From Scenedesmus sp. ARA3 (lineage: Eukaryota; Chlorophyta; Chlorophyceae; Sphaeropleales; Scenedesmaceae), in assembly GCA_004335835.1 (NCBI GenBank), contig RWJK01001876.1, forward strand, positions 1 through 64,000: a stretch of DNA of 64,000 nt. The letters are read 5' to 3'. Positions 47,246-58,200 of the stretch are shown here, piece by piece (position 1 is the first letter of the stretch; each line of letters starts with the position of its first letter). Below the pieces are notes generated by a model. It ran no database searches. It saw only the letters and a program-made list of their open reading frames with translations, and was not told the origin of the DNA. The position numbers and the translations under genes are program-made.

Positions 47246-47754
47246 AGCGCATGCTGCTGTACCTGCTGCTGCTGTACCTGCTGCTGCTGTACCTGCTGCT
47301 GCTGCTGTTGCTGCAGCATGTGCTGCTGATGCTGATGCTGCCCAACAGCACCGGCTAGCGGCATAGTAAGTGGCTGCTGCTGCGCAGGCCCCTGCTGCTG
47401 TTGCACAGGTATGCTCGGGGCCTGCGGTACTGCGGTTGCCTGCAGTGCCCTGCTCATCAGCAGTGCCTGCTGGCACTGCAGTGCCGCTGCAACCTGCTGC
47501 TGCTGCAGCTGCCCCAGCTGCACTAGTGCGGCCGGTGGTAACTGCATGAAGCGCATAAGTGACTGCATCGACTGGCGAGCGATCTCTTGCTGTTGCTGCT
47601 GTATCAGCTGCTGCTGTCGCATCTCCTCTTCAAGCTGCCGCTGATCGGCCTCACGCTGACGCCTCTCGCGCTGTGCTCTCTTTTCAGCCGCCCATCTCTT
47701 TCTTTGCTCCGGCGACCCCGCATAATCCTTTTCTGGACGGTATCGCTTCCCCAT
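40715..47754 (-). CDS. Gln/Pro-rich protein with possible Cys/His zinc site, unknown function
   Basis: Six phase-0 exons: 47754-46006, 45787-45413, 44567-44139, 43024-41837, 41382-41194, 40825-40715, about 1,380 aa. The N-terminus (MGKRYRPEKDYAGSPEQRKR) leads into a charged helix (RAQRERRQREADQRQLEEEMR), then a long tract of imperfect QQPQVQQPMLQQQ repeats. Exon 2 ends with GACSICGESLKRL and exon 3 begins QGLLHHLRCVDHLK, so CxxC and CxxH pairs are brought together by splicing. A further CSTC follows. This could be one zinc site but matches no named finger that I recognise. Exon 4 has SELAALLAELLPDHVYQGL and an Ala/Gln coiled coil (DRARVSAAAQYASKRR). Exon 5 (WMHWVANLQPCIKIAFEV...) and exon 6 are helical. 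Introns 2, 3 and 5 carry decoy exon ends. The exon chain is inferred; splitting into two genes remains possible. Confidence 0.68.
40954..41142 (-). repeat. Decayed donor-side copy of Gln/Pro-rich gene exon 5
   Basis: The stretch encoding SARDDYKRSAQNVGTVLLASGK resembles the exon 5 end (GDDYMRSVQHVAAELLEWAK). The donor gtgttg has become ctatgc, so the copy can no longer act as a donor. Confidence 0.7.
43250..44240 (-). repeat. Donor ladder at Gln/Pro-rich gene exon 3 (3 decoys, period about 245 bp)
   Basis: The exon 3 end (LVAALPVRRPPAYKELWQQ) and the following intron recur at about 43903-43975, 43648-43716 and 43400-43470, increasingly diverged with distance. Between them lie equally repeated intron blocks (gtgcaacatgatggtgtgca, and cttcacctgc with gtgcgcca-like sequence). 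Confidence 0.88.
44760..45440 (-). repeat. Donor ladder at Gln/Pro-rich gene exon 2 (about 4 decoys) with CACG-rich microsatellites
   Basis: The exon 2 end (SLKRLSLLAYRL, then gtgaggcagcag) recurs at 45085-45135 and, as shorter tails followed by gtgaggcagcagcaggagtg, near 45220, 44905 and 44785. The intervening introns carry acgcacgcacgc runs at 44985-45045 and 45300-45365. Confidence 0.85.
46250..47330 (-). repeat. Coding Gln/Pro-rich tandem repeat
   Basis: Imperfect units of about 45-60 bp encode QQPQVQQPMLQQQQ variants, more than a dozen in a row. The CAG/CTG and CCTGAGG/CAGCATGGG composition also produces long spurious frames on the opposite strand. Confidence 0.9.
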
Positions 47755-48798
47755 GTCCGCCCCGCCAGGCCATACGGAGGTTACAAGCGACCCTATACGC
47801 CTGATTAGATCACTATTTTGTAGGTTGTTGTCTTGAATGCACGGCCACTGTCTGGAAGCAAGGACAAGGGCCTGCCAGATGTGGATGGGCTCAGCAACAG
47901 TAAGCTAGACGGTCAAGAACCATTAAATATACGGTTGAACTACAGATACATACAGTTTGAAGCTTAATCGTCGGCCAGAGGGAACAGTAACCAGACGTTA
48001 TTTCCGAGTCACAACAGTCCAATTTCGTGCCGTGCTTGCTCGGCCTCAGCATCGCTAAAACTTTACAAACATAATAAAACGCAACTGCTGGGGGTAGCAT
48101 ATCTGCTGCAGGCCGCACGAGTTGGGTGCCTTTGGCTCTCGCAGCATGCACTGAGTGCACAGGTGGTCACTGTGCGGGTGACACCCTGCGAAAGTGAAGA
48201 CAGTGCTTCAATCGCATTAGAGCTTCCATCTCTGAGACATTGACTGCAGTTTGATTGTGTTACCCGTGGCTGCGCCTCTCAGGCGTTTGTCACCCAGCCA
48301 CAATCAGCCACTGCTGCCACTGCTGCCTGCTGCTCTGGAAGAACATGCCCCTGTGCATCCCGGGCACCAGGTGTGCTGCGCCGCCTGCATGTGCTGCAGC
48401 TGATGTGTATCGTTTGGCCAACCTTCAAGCCCCAGTGAAGCAGCTGCAGCATTTTCAAATTTGCAAAAGGCCGCACAATGCCAACCCTTGACTGTTCCTG
48501 GCGATGTCAAATAGATATTGTCTTGCTTTTTATGTGTTGGTTTGCATCCATACAGGATGGCACGGTGAGACGCCGCAGCGGCATATGGGCGTGGCGCCAT
48601 TCAGACCTCAATTCCCAGGTCCCAGGTTACGCACCTTCAAGCAGTACTGGACCATACTTTACTGTAAGTATGGTGGCTACCTCTGCACAGAAGGCATGCC
48701 TGCAGAAGCAGCTGTCAATAATCTTTCTAGGCATATCACCACTGAAACGACAGTGCTTCTTATCGTTCTGCACCGCTGCATGACTCATGATGTGGAGA
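47755..48798. other. Spacer between two minus-strand genes
   Basis: About 1 kb. It contains the promoter and 5' UTR of the Gln/Pro-rich gene (right of 47754) and the 3' UTR of the MYND gene. No gene or notable repeat is seen. Confidence 0.55.
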
Positions 48799-49596
48799 TC
48801 ACACACCGCTGCACGTGTGGCCAGCAGCAGCCATGCGCTTGCATGCAGCCTTGTGCCGCTTCCAGTCCGCCTTCTGGCACGCCACGCTGCAGTAGCGGCA
48901 TCCGCAGACACCGCACGCCTTGCAGGGCGCTGCTGCCTCGCTCACACCAGCAAAGCTGCAGCAGCTGGGGTTGTTGCACACCACTGGCAGCGGCGCTGCT
49001 GCCACAAGCGTCATGCTGCACAGCATCTGCAAACTGCTGGGCGATTGCTGGCACCATAACAGCAGCTCCGTGCAACACCTGTGCATAGCTGTCTTCCACA
49101 TCTTCCTGCCACCACCCAGGCCACTTCTCACTGAATGCTGCCACAGCTGCCGCCCACTCTGGGCTGCTCTGCTGCAGGTGCAGCAGGTGGCTCCACTTCA
49201 CCTGCCGGCTGCTGCTGCTGCTGCTGCTGGTGGCCTCAGTAGGCCGGGCTGCTGCAGCTGCCAGCGCTGCTGCTGGCTGCGGCTGTTCACCTGTTGCAAC
49301 AGCTGCCACCCGCAGCAGCCCCAAGCAGCACAGCAGCGGCTGCACCACACGCAGCACAATCAGCTGCCAGAACTGCCACTGCAGCTCCTGTGTGTCTTGT
49401 GTTGCATGCGCTGGCAGCGTCTGTGCCATTTCTATCCTATGATCCTTTTCGTCTGCTGCCCACATCAGCTGGAAGCTAGGCTTAGCATGCAGAGCTGCAA
49501 ATAGCACCTGCGGCCCTGCTGCCTGCATAGCATCTGCCAGCTGCACTACGCTGCGCGCAAGCACCACAGCCAGCAGCGCAGCGCTGGCAGCCGCCT

Positions 49597-49634
<38 letters not shown>

Positions 49635-50374
49635 TTGATGATGGTGTTGGCAGCTCTCCAGATCCGGCGTGCTGATATGTGCAGCATGCCTTCAGCAAGC
49701 ACAGGGACACATGCGGGATAGCCGGCAGCAGCTGCCTGCTGGTAAGCTAGTCCAGCCATGGATGCTGCTGCTGCTGCTGCTGCTGGCTGCTGGACTATCA
49801 GTGCTTGCTGCATGCTGGTGGACACCCCAACAAACTGCACTAACCGCTTGACCAGGCTGGTCAGGGCAGACGCAATGCTAGCTGCTGCGACAGTGCTCCC
49901 AAGCACTTCCTCACTGGCCAGTACTGCTGCAAGCGCGTGTAACAACAAGTCTACTGCTGCAAACATGTTGAAGGGGTCAGTCAGCGGTGTCCGCAGGAAG
50001 CAGTCGATGAGGGCTGCGAGCGCCTCCGGGTGTGCTGCTGCTAGCGCCGGCAGCTGACCTTCTGGCATATCGGCAGCTGCAGCACAGCAGCCAAGACAGT
50101 GTGACAGTGTCCATATGAGCAGGACGTTGTTGAGCAGGACAAAAGCGAGGGGCAAATTGCGGTCAGTGGCTTGTCATTGAACTTGAGATGCAATAACAGT
50201 TGTAGAGCAGCAGTGCAATCAGTGACAGGAAGGCAGCCCTTATAGAACAGTCATGTGACAAGATCAGCAATCAGCGAGCAGGGTCGTGTTTGAGTGCAGC
50301 GGATGTGCAGCACACCGGCAGCTGTACAAGCAGCACTTACAAAGGCAGGTGCTGCGTGTGACATGCAAGTTGAA

Positions 50375-50411
<37 letters not shown>

Positions 50412-50717
50412 CCCACCTGACGTCCCAGCCTGCGCAGCAGTCATGCCCGAGACGGCAGCCCTGAGAGCCAGCAGCTGCTGACTCACACTGTGGATCCATG
50501 CAGGCAGCAGCCTTGTAACAAGGCCTGTACCAGGCAACCCAAGCTGTAGCTGCTGCAGAGGCGTCGCCAGCGCCTGCAGCAGCTGCAGCCCCGCTTGCTG
50601 CAGCACCTCCGCCGGCAGGCAGCCGCTGCCGCTGCTGCGCAATTCAACTCGGATCTGCATGTGAAGTAGAGAGGTGGTCTGCAGCAGCACCATCTCCCCC
50701 ACATGTGGTGTGTGATT

Positions 50718-50755
<38 letters not shown>

Positions 50756-51456
50756 GTGCTGCTCGTTGCTGCTGCATCTGCCCAGCAGCCAGCAGCAGCA
50801 GCTCCAGCAGCAGCAGCCGCACAGCGGCAGCGGACAGCACTGCTGCACGAGCAAACCTTGGATGGCCAAGTTGCTCGCCACTTACCCAACAACAGAAGCT
50901 GCGGCTCAGTGGCACCAACCACGTGTTTATGCGCTGCAACAGCTGCTGCATCCTGCGCCCCTTGCTGCTGCTGCTGCTGGTGAAAGCCTGAGCTGCCGCA
51001 TCCAGGTAGGCCTGGCCACCCGGCAGCAGCAGCAGCATGTCAGGATGCCCGTGGAAGGCAGGGATGGTCAGCAAGTCTGCACGGTGCTGCTGCTTTGGCC
51101 CCGTTGCTGCCTCTTGTTGCGCCTGTGCATAGCTTCTGCTGCTGCTGCTGCAGCTGCTTGCCTGAGACGCTGCTTCTGACCCCTGCTGCCGCTGCCGCTG
51201 CTGCTGCTGCTGATGATGATGATGCTGCTGCTGCTTGTATTCGATGTGAGCCGGATGCAGCATTGCAGCATGCACGGCTAGCAGCTGCAGCAGCAGCTCT
51301 GCCACTGCAGGGTCAGCCAGCAGCTTATAGCCAGGCTCTAGCTGCTGCTCCGCAGCACCTTCTGACTCCTGCTTGTCAAGCAGCAGCACCACTTCATAGA
51401 GCACCAGACCCGCATTGAACTGCACTTTGCTGAACATCTCATACGGCTCTTGGGTC

Positions 51457-51493
<37 letters not shown>

Positions 51494-51783
51494 CTGCAAG
51501 TGTTGTGCTGGTGGCAACATCAGGAAGCAGTCTGCCAGCCGCTTACAGCTGCTGCAGCAGCGGCAGCACTGCCGGCAGTATGGTGAGCAGCATTGCTGCA
51601 TTGCTGTCCGCCATGCAATACCACATGTGCACCACCACAGCCATCACGTCGCGTAAAATAGCAACAAACACCCGCCAGCCTGCTGCCTGCTGCCGCTGCT
51701 GCTGCTGTGTAGCCTGCTCGATTGCTGCCTGCACAATCACAGGCAGCACCAGCCACAGGCCTGCAATGGACACCAGCAGAGCG

Positions 51784-51834
<51 letters not shown>

Positions 51835-52901
51835 ACAGGACACTGGGCACAGCAGAGACGGCACAGGCGCACAGCAGTGTGCTGCACTTGCAGCGGTACC
51901 TTAAAGGTGGCAGCAGTGCATTGCAAGCTGCTGTACAGATTCGCATGCTGAGGCCGCACCAATTGCCAGCAGTGCCTAGCATGGGCAGGCGTGCATTGCC
52001 GGACGTACAGACCGATATGCGTTTGACTGATTCAACCGTGTGTGTAGAGGCGCATTCGCGCACAGCACTTGGCAGCCTGCGCTCATTTGAACAGCCTGTC
52101 GCCCACCTGACTGCTGCAGCTGCTGTGTCATCGCTGCAGCGAGTGTCCCCATGCTGCTGCTGCTGCTGCGCCCCAGACCTGAGATTGCAACGGCTGTGGT
52201 CTTCAAGCATGATTGGCTGTTGTGCCACAGCACAGTCAGCGTGCAGATGCAGCTGCTGCCTGATGGCCCTACCAGCTCTGGCTTGAGCAGCTGCGGCCGC
52301 TGTAGCAGCCAGGCCAGCAGGGCGGCTGCGCTGCGCACTGCCTGGCTGCGTAGCACTGCTGCCAGCAGCTGCAGAGCAATCAAGGCGACGCAAGGCGTCA
52401 GTAAATAGTCGTGTTCAGGGTTGATGATACCAATGGCCAGAAGAATCCAATGAGCCACAGCCACGCTGCACTTTCCTGCATTTCAAAGACCGGCAGCAGC
52501 AGCAACCGTGCCGCCGCTACTAGTGCTGCCAGTGCTGGCTGCAGCAGCTACTCCTGTAACATGCCGGCACGCACATACTACTGCTTGGCTAGTAGCTGAT
52601 AAGGCGCAGCTTGCGTGCACAGCTCTGACTGAGTTGGTACCCTTGCCAGCGCTGCAGCTGTCGACGCCGCCTGGCCACTGCTGCTACTGCTGCTGCTGCT
52701 GCTGTCGGCCGCACCTGGCCACTGTTTGCGCTCTGTTCCACATTTGGCAGCGCCACTATAAGCGACTGCAGGGCCACGGTGCAGCTATACAGGATGTCCT
52801 CGTGCCGTGCCGTCAAGGCAGCAGGCGGTGGATGCTGCAGCAGCTGCTTCACGCTATCGCTATTGACCAGGGCAGTCAGCTTGCGTGCTGCATCCTCTGC
52901 T

Positions 52902-52953
<52 letters not shown>

Positions 52954-52975
52954 GCGCTTGTAGATTGGATGTCAT
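48799..52975 (-). CDS. MYND zinc-finger protein
   Basis: The C-terminus holds a MYND finger: CNNPSC, a linker, then CKACGVCGCRYCSVACQKAD continuing WKRHKAAC. This matches the C-x2-C / C-x3-CQ-x3-W-x2-H-x3-C pattern. MYND fingers bind zinc and usually mediate protein-protein contacts. Consistent exons: 52975-52715 (MTSNLQAL then poly-Gln), 52538-52431, 52368-52273, about 51493-50417, 50076-49079 and 49026-48799. The region 52272-51494 must hold at least one more exon (around LWLVLPVIVQAAIEQ, ending near 51547) that I could not close in phase. The body is Leu/Ala-rich and helical, reminiscent of armadillo-like algal MYND proteins. The last intron would be only 52 nt. An in-frame ATG further upstream at 53035 is an alternative start. 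Confidence 0.78.
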
Positions 52976-53745
52976 TGTACTATACTGCACTATGGCTATC
53001 AGCAAGCTATTTTTTTTGTGAAAGACGGAGCACAACTCCCTGTGTCACCTGAGCGCTGCTACTGCTGTTGATCCTGTTGATGCTGTTGCAGGGTCCCGAG
53101 CAATGGCGGCATGCTGCCGTATATCCATGAGTTTGAATCAAGGAACGAAATGTGAGCAGATATGCGGGAAGGGCAGGTGATTGCCGAGTGATCTCCTTCG
53201 GTGTGTCAGCTGTCTTTCCACGCGGATGTGCTGCTACAGCTTGGAAACCATGCGACGCTTTTTACTACAACGAATCTGAATTTCTCGACATTACACCGTC
53301 TTTCTTTTTCTTTTACGGACTGGTCACTGCGCCAAACAAAGATGCAAACCACAACTGTCAACAGACCTCAGGCAGGGCAGGGCAGTGCTGATTCAGTATG
53401 GCTGCCATTTTCACAATGCCGCTGAATTGGATTCCAGCAAAGCAACACAGCAAACGTATTTACAAAAATGAGATGAATTTTACGCCTGACAACCGTCACT
53501 ATACCGCAATTGCACCACCGCCCCAACCCCATAGTCTCCCATAGAGACGGAGAACACACAGGTAACCTCGCCCGTTTGGGCAGCAATGACAGGCTCATTG
53601 GGCAAAGAGATAACATACGTGGGACAAGCAAGGGCCAAAGGCTCCTCCAACAGTCAACACTACCAAATTTCATCCTGGACCACTCTTGTGCAAGACTTCC
53701 CTCTACCAGCAAAGCAGTCTAATTGCTGCGGCTGCGCGGGGAGAT

Positions 53746-53972
53746 TGTGACATGCATGTGACATGTGTACCATCGTGACATGCATGTGACATGTGTACCA
53801 TCGTGACATGCATGTGACATGTGTACCATCGTGACATGCATGTGACATGTGTACCATCGTGACATGCATGTGACATGTGTACCATCGTGACATGCATGTG
53901 ACATGTGTACCATCGTGACATGCATGTGACATGTGTACCATTGTGACATGCATGTGACATGTGTACCATCGT
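53746..53972. repeat. 28-bp minisatellite, 8 copies
   Basis: The unit tgacatgcatgtgacatgtg plus taccatcg is repeated eight times with a single visible variant (taccattg near 53940). Open frames through it are artefacts of the period. Confidence 0.95.
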
Positions 53973-54343
53973 GTGTTACCTTCCCGCCATCTAAAGTATA
54001 ACAGCGCCTTGAACCTGTTATGTGCTGGTCAGCATGACTTCTTGCAACCTGCGAAATGGGGCAACGCGAGTAACAAAGCTGGCAGCTGTGCTCCAACCTG
54101 GCAGCTCAGCTTTGCAGTGCAAACAATGGCTACATTACCAGGTGCTACCAAGCCATAGCAAGGTGGCAGCTGCATGGTGGATAGAAATCATTAAGCTGAA
54201 TCATGCGTCAACACGCCAGCACGTACTTGGACGCCCAGAGTACTGATGAGTCAGCACGCAGTTGCTGCCAGCCAAACATGCCGCTTGCTGGTTGCTGGAC
54301 ACCTTGCCAAGGTCACTGGCACAGGCCCTTAGCTTATTTATTT

Positions 54344-54377
54344 AGAGAGGATAGTTACATGTGGGTCCTGGCACCAT
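54344..54377 (+). repeat. 34-bp dispersed repeat, copy B
   Basis: Perfect inverted match to 31232-31265. Starts agagaggatagttacatgtg. Confidence 0.85.
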
Positions 54378-54785
54378 CTTTGATGAGACACAGCCACGCC
54401 CCCACCCGAACGTGCCTAAACGTCGTGGCCCATCAGCTCCGCAGGTATGAGCCACAACAGGTTGAACACAGGTCTGAGACCAGAAAAGGAGAGTGGGCAC
54501 CGTAGAACACAATGCATATCGATATTGCATAAATCATAGGTTGACTGCCTGCAAACAAACTCCCGCCTGCCAGATACAGTCAGCAGCATACGCAGTGGTG
54601 CCTTGCCAACTACTGCAGTGCAGTAATCGCTGGAGGCAGTGCAGCATACATATGACTGCACACATGCAGCTGGCATGCGTTGAATGGCGCCAGATCTAGT
54701 TTAAATTGCTGTTGCGGCGCAATGCCTCACAGCCTAACACGCACCCAGGGCCCAACACAGACCACCAAGCTACGCTCAAATGGGT

Positions 54786-54790
54786 TTACA
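54786..54790 (-). terminator. Possible TGTAA polyadenylation signal of the beta-helix gene
   Basis: Reads TGTAA on the minus strand about 430 bases beyond the stop codon at 55215. Confidence 0.35.
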
Positions 54791-55214
54791 AAATAAAGTT
54801 GTACAGTGCTGCTATGGCTATGTGCAACTCATGCTACATGCAGCACACTTGTTTCAAACACCAGCCAATCATGCTACGAATCAACCAACTGCTACATATG
54901 CTGACAGCCTAGTGCAAACTTGCAACAAGCTAGGCTCTACAACTGCCAATTGTCAATGGTCCTGACTAAAATCTACAACAACAACAATAGATAAGCAATG
55001 TGTAAACCATGATCTTCTAAGACAGCAGTTTGGCTAAAGGAATGAAGGGCAAATGACAGGCTGTACACAATCTTGCAGCCTGCTAATCTGGCCCCTGCTT
55101 TTGTGAGCACTAGCACCAGCACACTGCCCACACTGCAAACCTGCAACACTCCTATACCTGTACCTAGCACTTTTTAGCGCGTTGCTGCCCCTTGTTTGTG
55201 TGTGAAGCCATGCA

Positions 55215-58200
55215 CTAGATTGACACTTGCAGGTGCAAGCCCCCAGCCTGAATGTTGACACCCACACCAGGCAGCTGCACCAGCTGCTGCGCCGCTGTGC
55301 GCACTTGCTGCTGCTGCTGCTGCGCTGCAGCAGGCTGCTGCTGAGAGCTGTTACTGGCTGGGCTAACAGCCGCTGCTGTTGCGCTGCTGCTGCTGCTGCC
55401 GCTGCTGCTGCCAGTGGTGGCTGTGCGCTGCACAACAGCTGCTGCAGCGTGCACAACTAGAGCTGCCTTAGTGGCACTCTTTGACTGTGGCTGTGCTGCT
55501 GGGGGTGCTGCAACTGTCGGTTGCCCCTGTCCTGGCCTGGGTGCAGGCTGTGCATTGGCTTTATTCTGTGCAGTTTCAGCTGCAGAGCCGGGCGGGGACC
55601 TCTGCTGCTGCTGAGGCGCTGTTGATGCTGCTGCGGGCTGCTGCTGCTGCTGCTGCCTTATCAACTGCCGTGCAGGCTGCTGTACAAGTTGTGTCTGCTG
55701 ACTGCTGCTCGCCTTGTCAGGCCTAGCAGCAGGCTGCTGCACTGCACTTGTCTCGTTGGTGCTGCTGCTGCTGCCACTCTGCTGTACAGGGGTTGGTGGC
55801 TTCACATCACCATCAGCAGGAGTTCTGCTCACACCGCTGAATGCAGGCGGCAGCGCATTGGATGCATTGCTTGCTGGCACTCTCAAAACATTGCTGCTGG
55901 CTGCGAGGGTGCTGCTGGCAGCAGGCGCAGGGCTGGGGGAGGGCTGCGTTCCTTGTGGCACCTGCGGCTTGCTGGTGGCAGCTGCTGCAGTGTTGCCGCT
56001 CATGCCTGTCCCGTTTATTGCTGGCACAGCAGTTTTTATGGCTGTCACAGGACTAGCCACTACAGGAGTTGGCTTGCTATTAGTGCTGGCGCCAGGAGCA
56101 GCACCCTTCCCGGACGCAACCAGCTGCTGCTGCTGCTGGCTCAAAGACAAGCCAGTGGCCGTCTTATTGAGTGTTGCTGTTGCTTTATTCGAGACATTGC
56201 TGCCAGCCTGAACAGCTGGCACAGGCTTGGCTGCAGGCCGCGTTACTGTGCTAGACGCATTGTTAGCAGCTGGTGGCTGCCTCTGTACTGGAATCACCGG
56301 GCTAACCACCCTGCTGCTGCTGCTGCCGCCGCCGCCGCTGTGTGAGTTGCTGCCAGGCACGCTAGGTGTTGCTGGTGGCACGTGCTGCCCCGTGAGCTGA
56401 GCCAGTGTGCGGGGGTTGCTTGCGAGCTTTAGCCGCTGTGCGCATGTTGCCTGCATGGCTGTGAGCAGGTTGGGTGGCCATACTCGCTCCATTGGCTTAT
56501 ACAGGATGAGCCAGTCCGCGGCCTGTGAATGTGGGGATTCAATGTGGGGATTCAATAAAAGCGAAGTAGCAGGCATGGCGGGCAGCAGGGGTGTCAGCAG
56601 CAAAGGATGGTAGCGCAGCGAATCTGTCACGCCAAGAGCACTGGGGTTGAGCTGCATGCCATGTTGGGACACAAGCGCTTCAAGCGCTTACACAGCAGCA
56701 GACACAGCGGCAAACATTGTGACTCAACGCGTGTACTTCAAGAGGGGATGCCAGGTGGTCTTGGATCCTACAGGGGCATGTCAACCACCAGTTGGCTGTC
56801 ATTCTGTTGAAGCACAAACACATGTGCGTGTACAGGAGAACAGCTGGCGCATTGCATTGCATATCAGAACCCACATTTGAAATACAGGGTAGCGTACCTC
56901 CTTGATTGGGGGAACCTGGTTGTCCAGGGGCATGTCCACCACCACTTGAGCGTAACCCTGTATGGATGCTGGCCGGCTCATCACCGGCAGCTTGGTCATG
57001 CGCCGCTGCAGGTACATGTCGGTACGGCGGTTGCTATTTGCGAGTCGGCCAACGTAATCGTATTCCACAGGCATGCGCGAGGCCCAGATGTTCCAGAACA
57101 CGTTGTTGGCACCGGCGAAGGGGAAGTGCTGCGGGTCACCCGACCAGCGCATGGCTGCCTGGCCGGCACCCTGCAGCGAACAGAAGCAGCAGCGCAGAAG
57201 CGCAGTCAGGGCCTGAGTGATCATCAAGTTGCAGGCGGTTGCAGGTCGCCCGGCCAGCGCATTGCAGCCTGACCCCCGCCCTGCGGCATGCGGCGTGAAC
57301 AGCAAGGCAGCGGTGCAGCCAGGAGGTGCGTGATGGCAATGATCACAAGCAGATCATGTTGTGTCTGATTGGAGGTGATATCTGCCACATCTCAGCATGC
57401 GTGGGCGGAAAGGACCAATGTATTACATGGCTGTGTGACTGCTCTCCGCACTCACCAGGTCGATGTCTGTCCACAGGTTGTTATGTGGTGCGCCACCATG
57501 GTGGTCCAGGCACACGTCCACGCCGCTTCCGCCGGCAAACACGTTATGCGCGGAGTACCCAGCCACCAGCAGCTGCAGGCACAGGCAGCACCAAACAGTG
57601 GAGCAGCATGGGCGTCAGGTTGCGCGGAGCAGATGCAGGCCGTGCAAACTGTGCCTTGCAGTGCTGAGTAACTGCGTCAAGGTCACATACACATACGCAA
57701 AAGTGTCCTGCTGATGTAGGCGTCGCTGAGGCTGCCTTGTCAGCGCACCTCGTGGTAGAAGATGGCGTTGGTGATGTTGAACTTCTCCACCAGGTTGTCA
57801 AAGGAGGCCCAGTGCAGCGCGATGGCCATGTGGCCGTCCTTCTCAGCAGCCTGCACCACGTGGTTGCGCCCGTACCACCTGACAGCAGCAGCAGCAACAG
57901 CGGCAGCAGCAGCAGACAGGCGCAATTATTGGGTTGTGCACAAATTTACTCAGGTGGACAGCCGCCCCTCACAATGCTCTGCACAGAGTCAACAGGTGCT
58001 GCGCATCGCTGTGGTGGCTTGTCGCTGCATCATGCTGCTTGCCACACGGGACTGACAACATCAAGCGCGCTGCTTGCAATGCAGCTGTTGTTCTGTGCTC
58101 GTCGCCTCACCTGCCGCCGCGCCTGGGCTTGGGTGTGATGACAATTCTCACACCCCACACCCTATTGAAGAAGGATGAACAGACCCTAGGCCCGACGCCA

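Larger units (their letters stand above)
52976..55214. other. Intergenic region with minisatellite
   Basis: About 2.2 kb: promoter of the MYND gene at the left, 3' UTR of the beta-helix gene at the right, a 28-bp minisatellite and one copy of a 34-bp dispersed repeat. No gene is supported. Confidence 0.55.

Noticed and set aside
45945..47366. Plus-strand frame of about 470 codons, poly-Ala/Val-rich
   Set aside because: It is the antisense shadow of the CAG-rich Gln/Pro exon; it has no non-repetitive sequence typical of a protein and no splice partners.
53660..54096. Protein with HACHDGTHVTCMS repeats
   Set aside because: It is a translation of the 28-bp minisatellite; the same periodicity appears in more than one frame.
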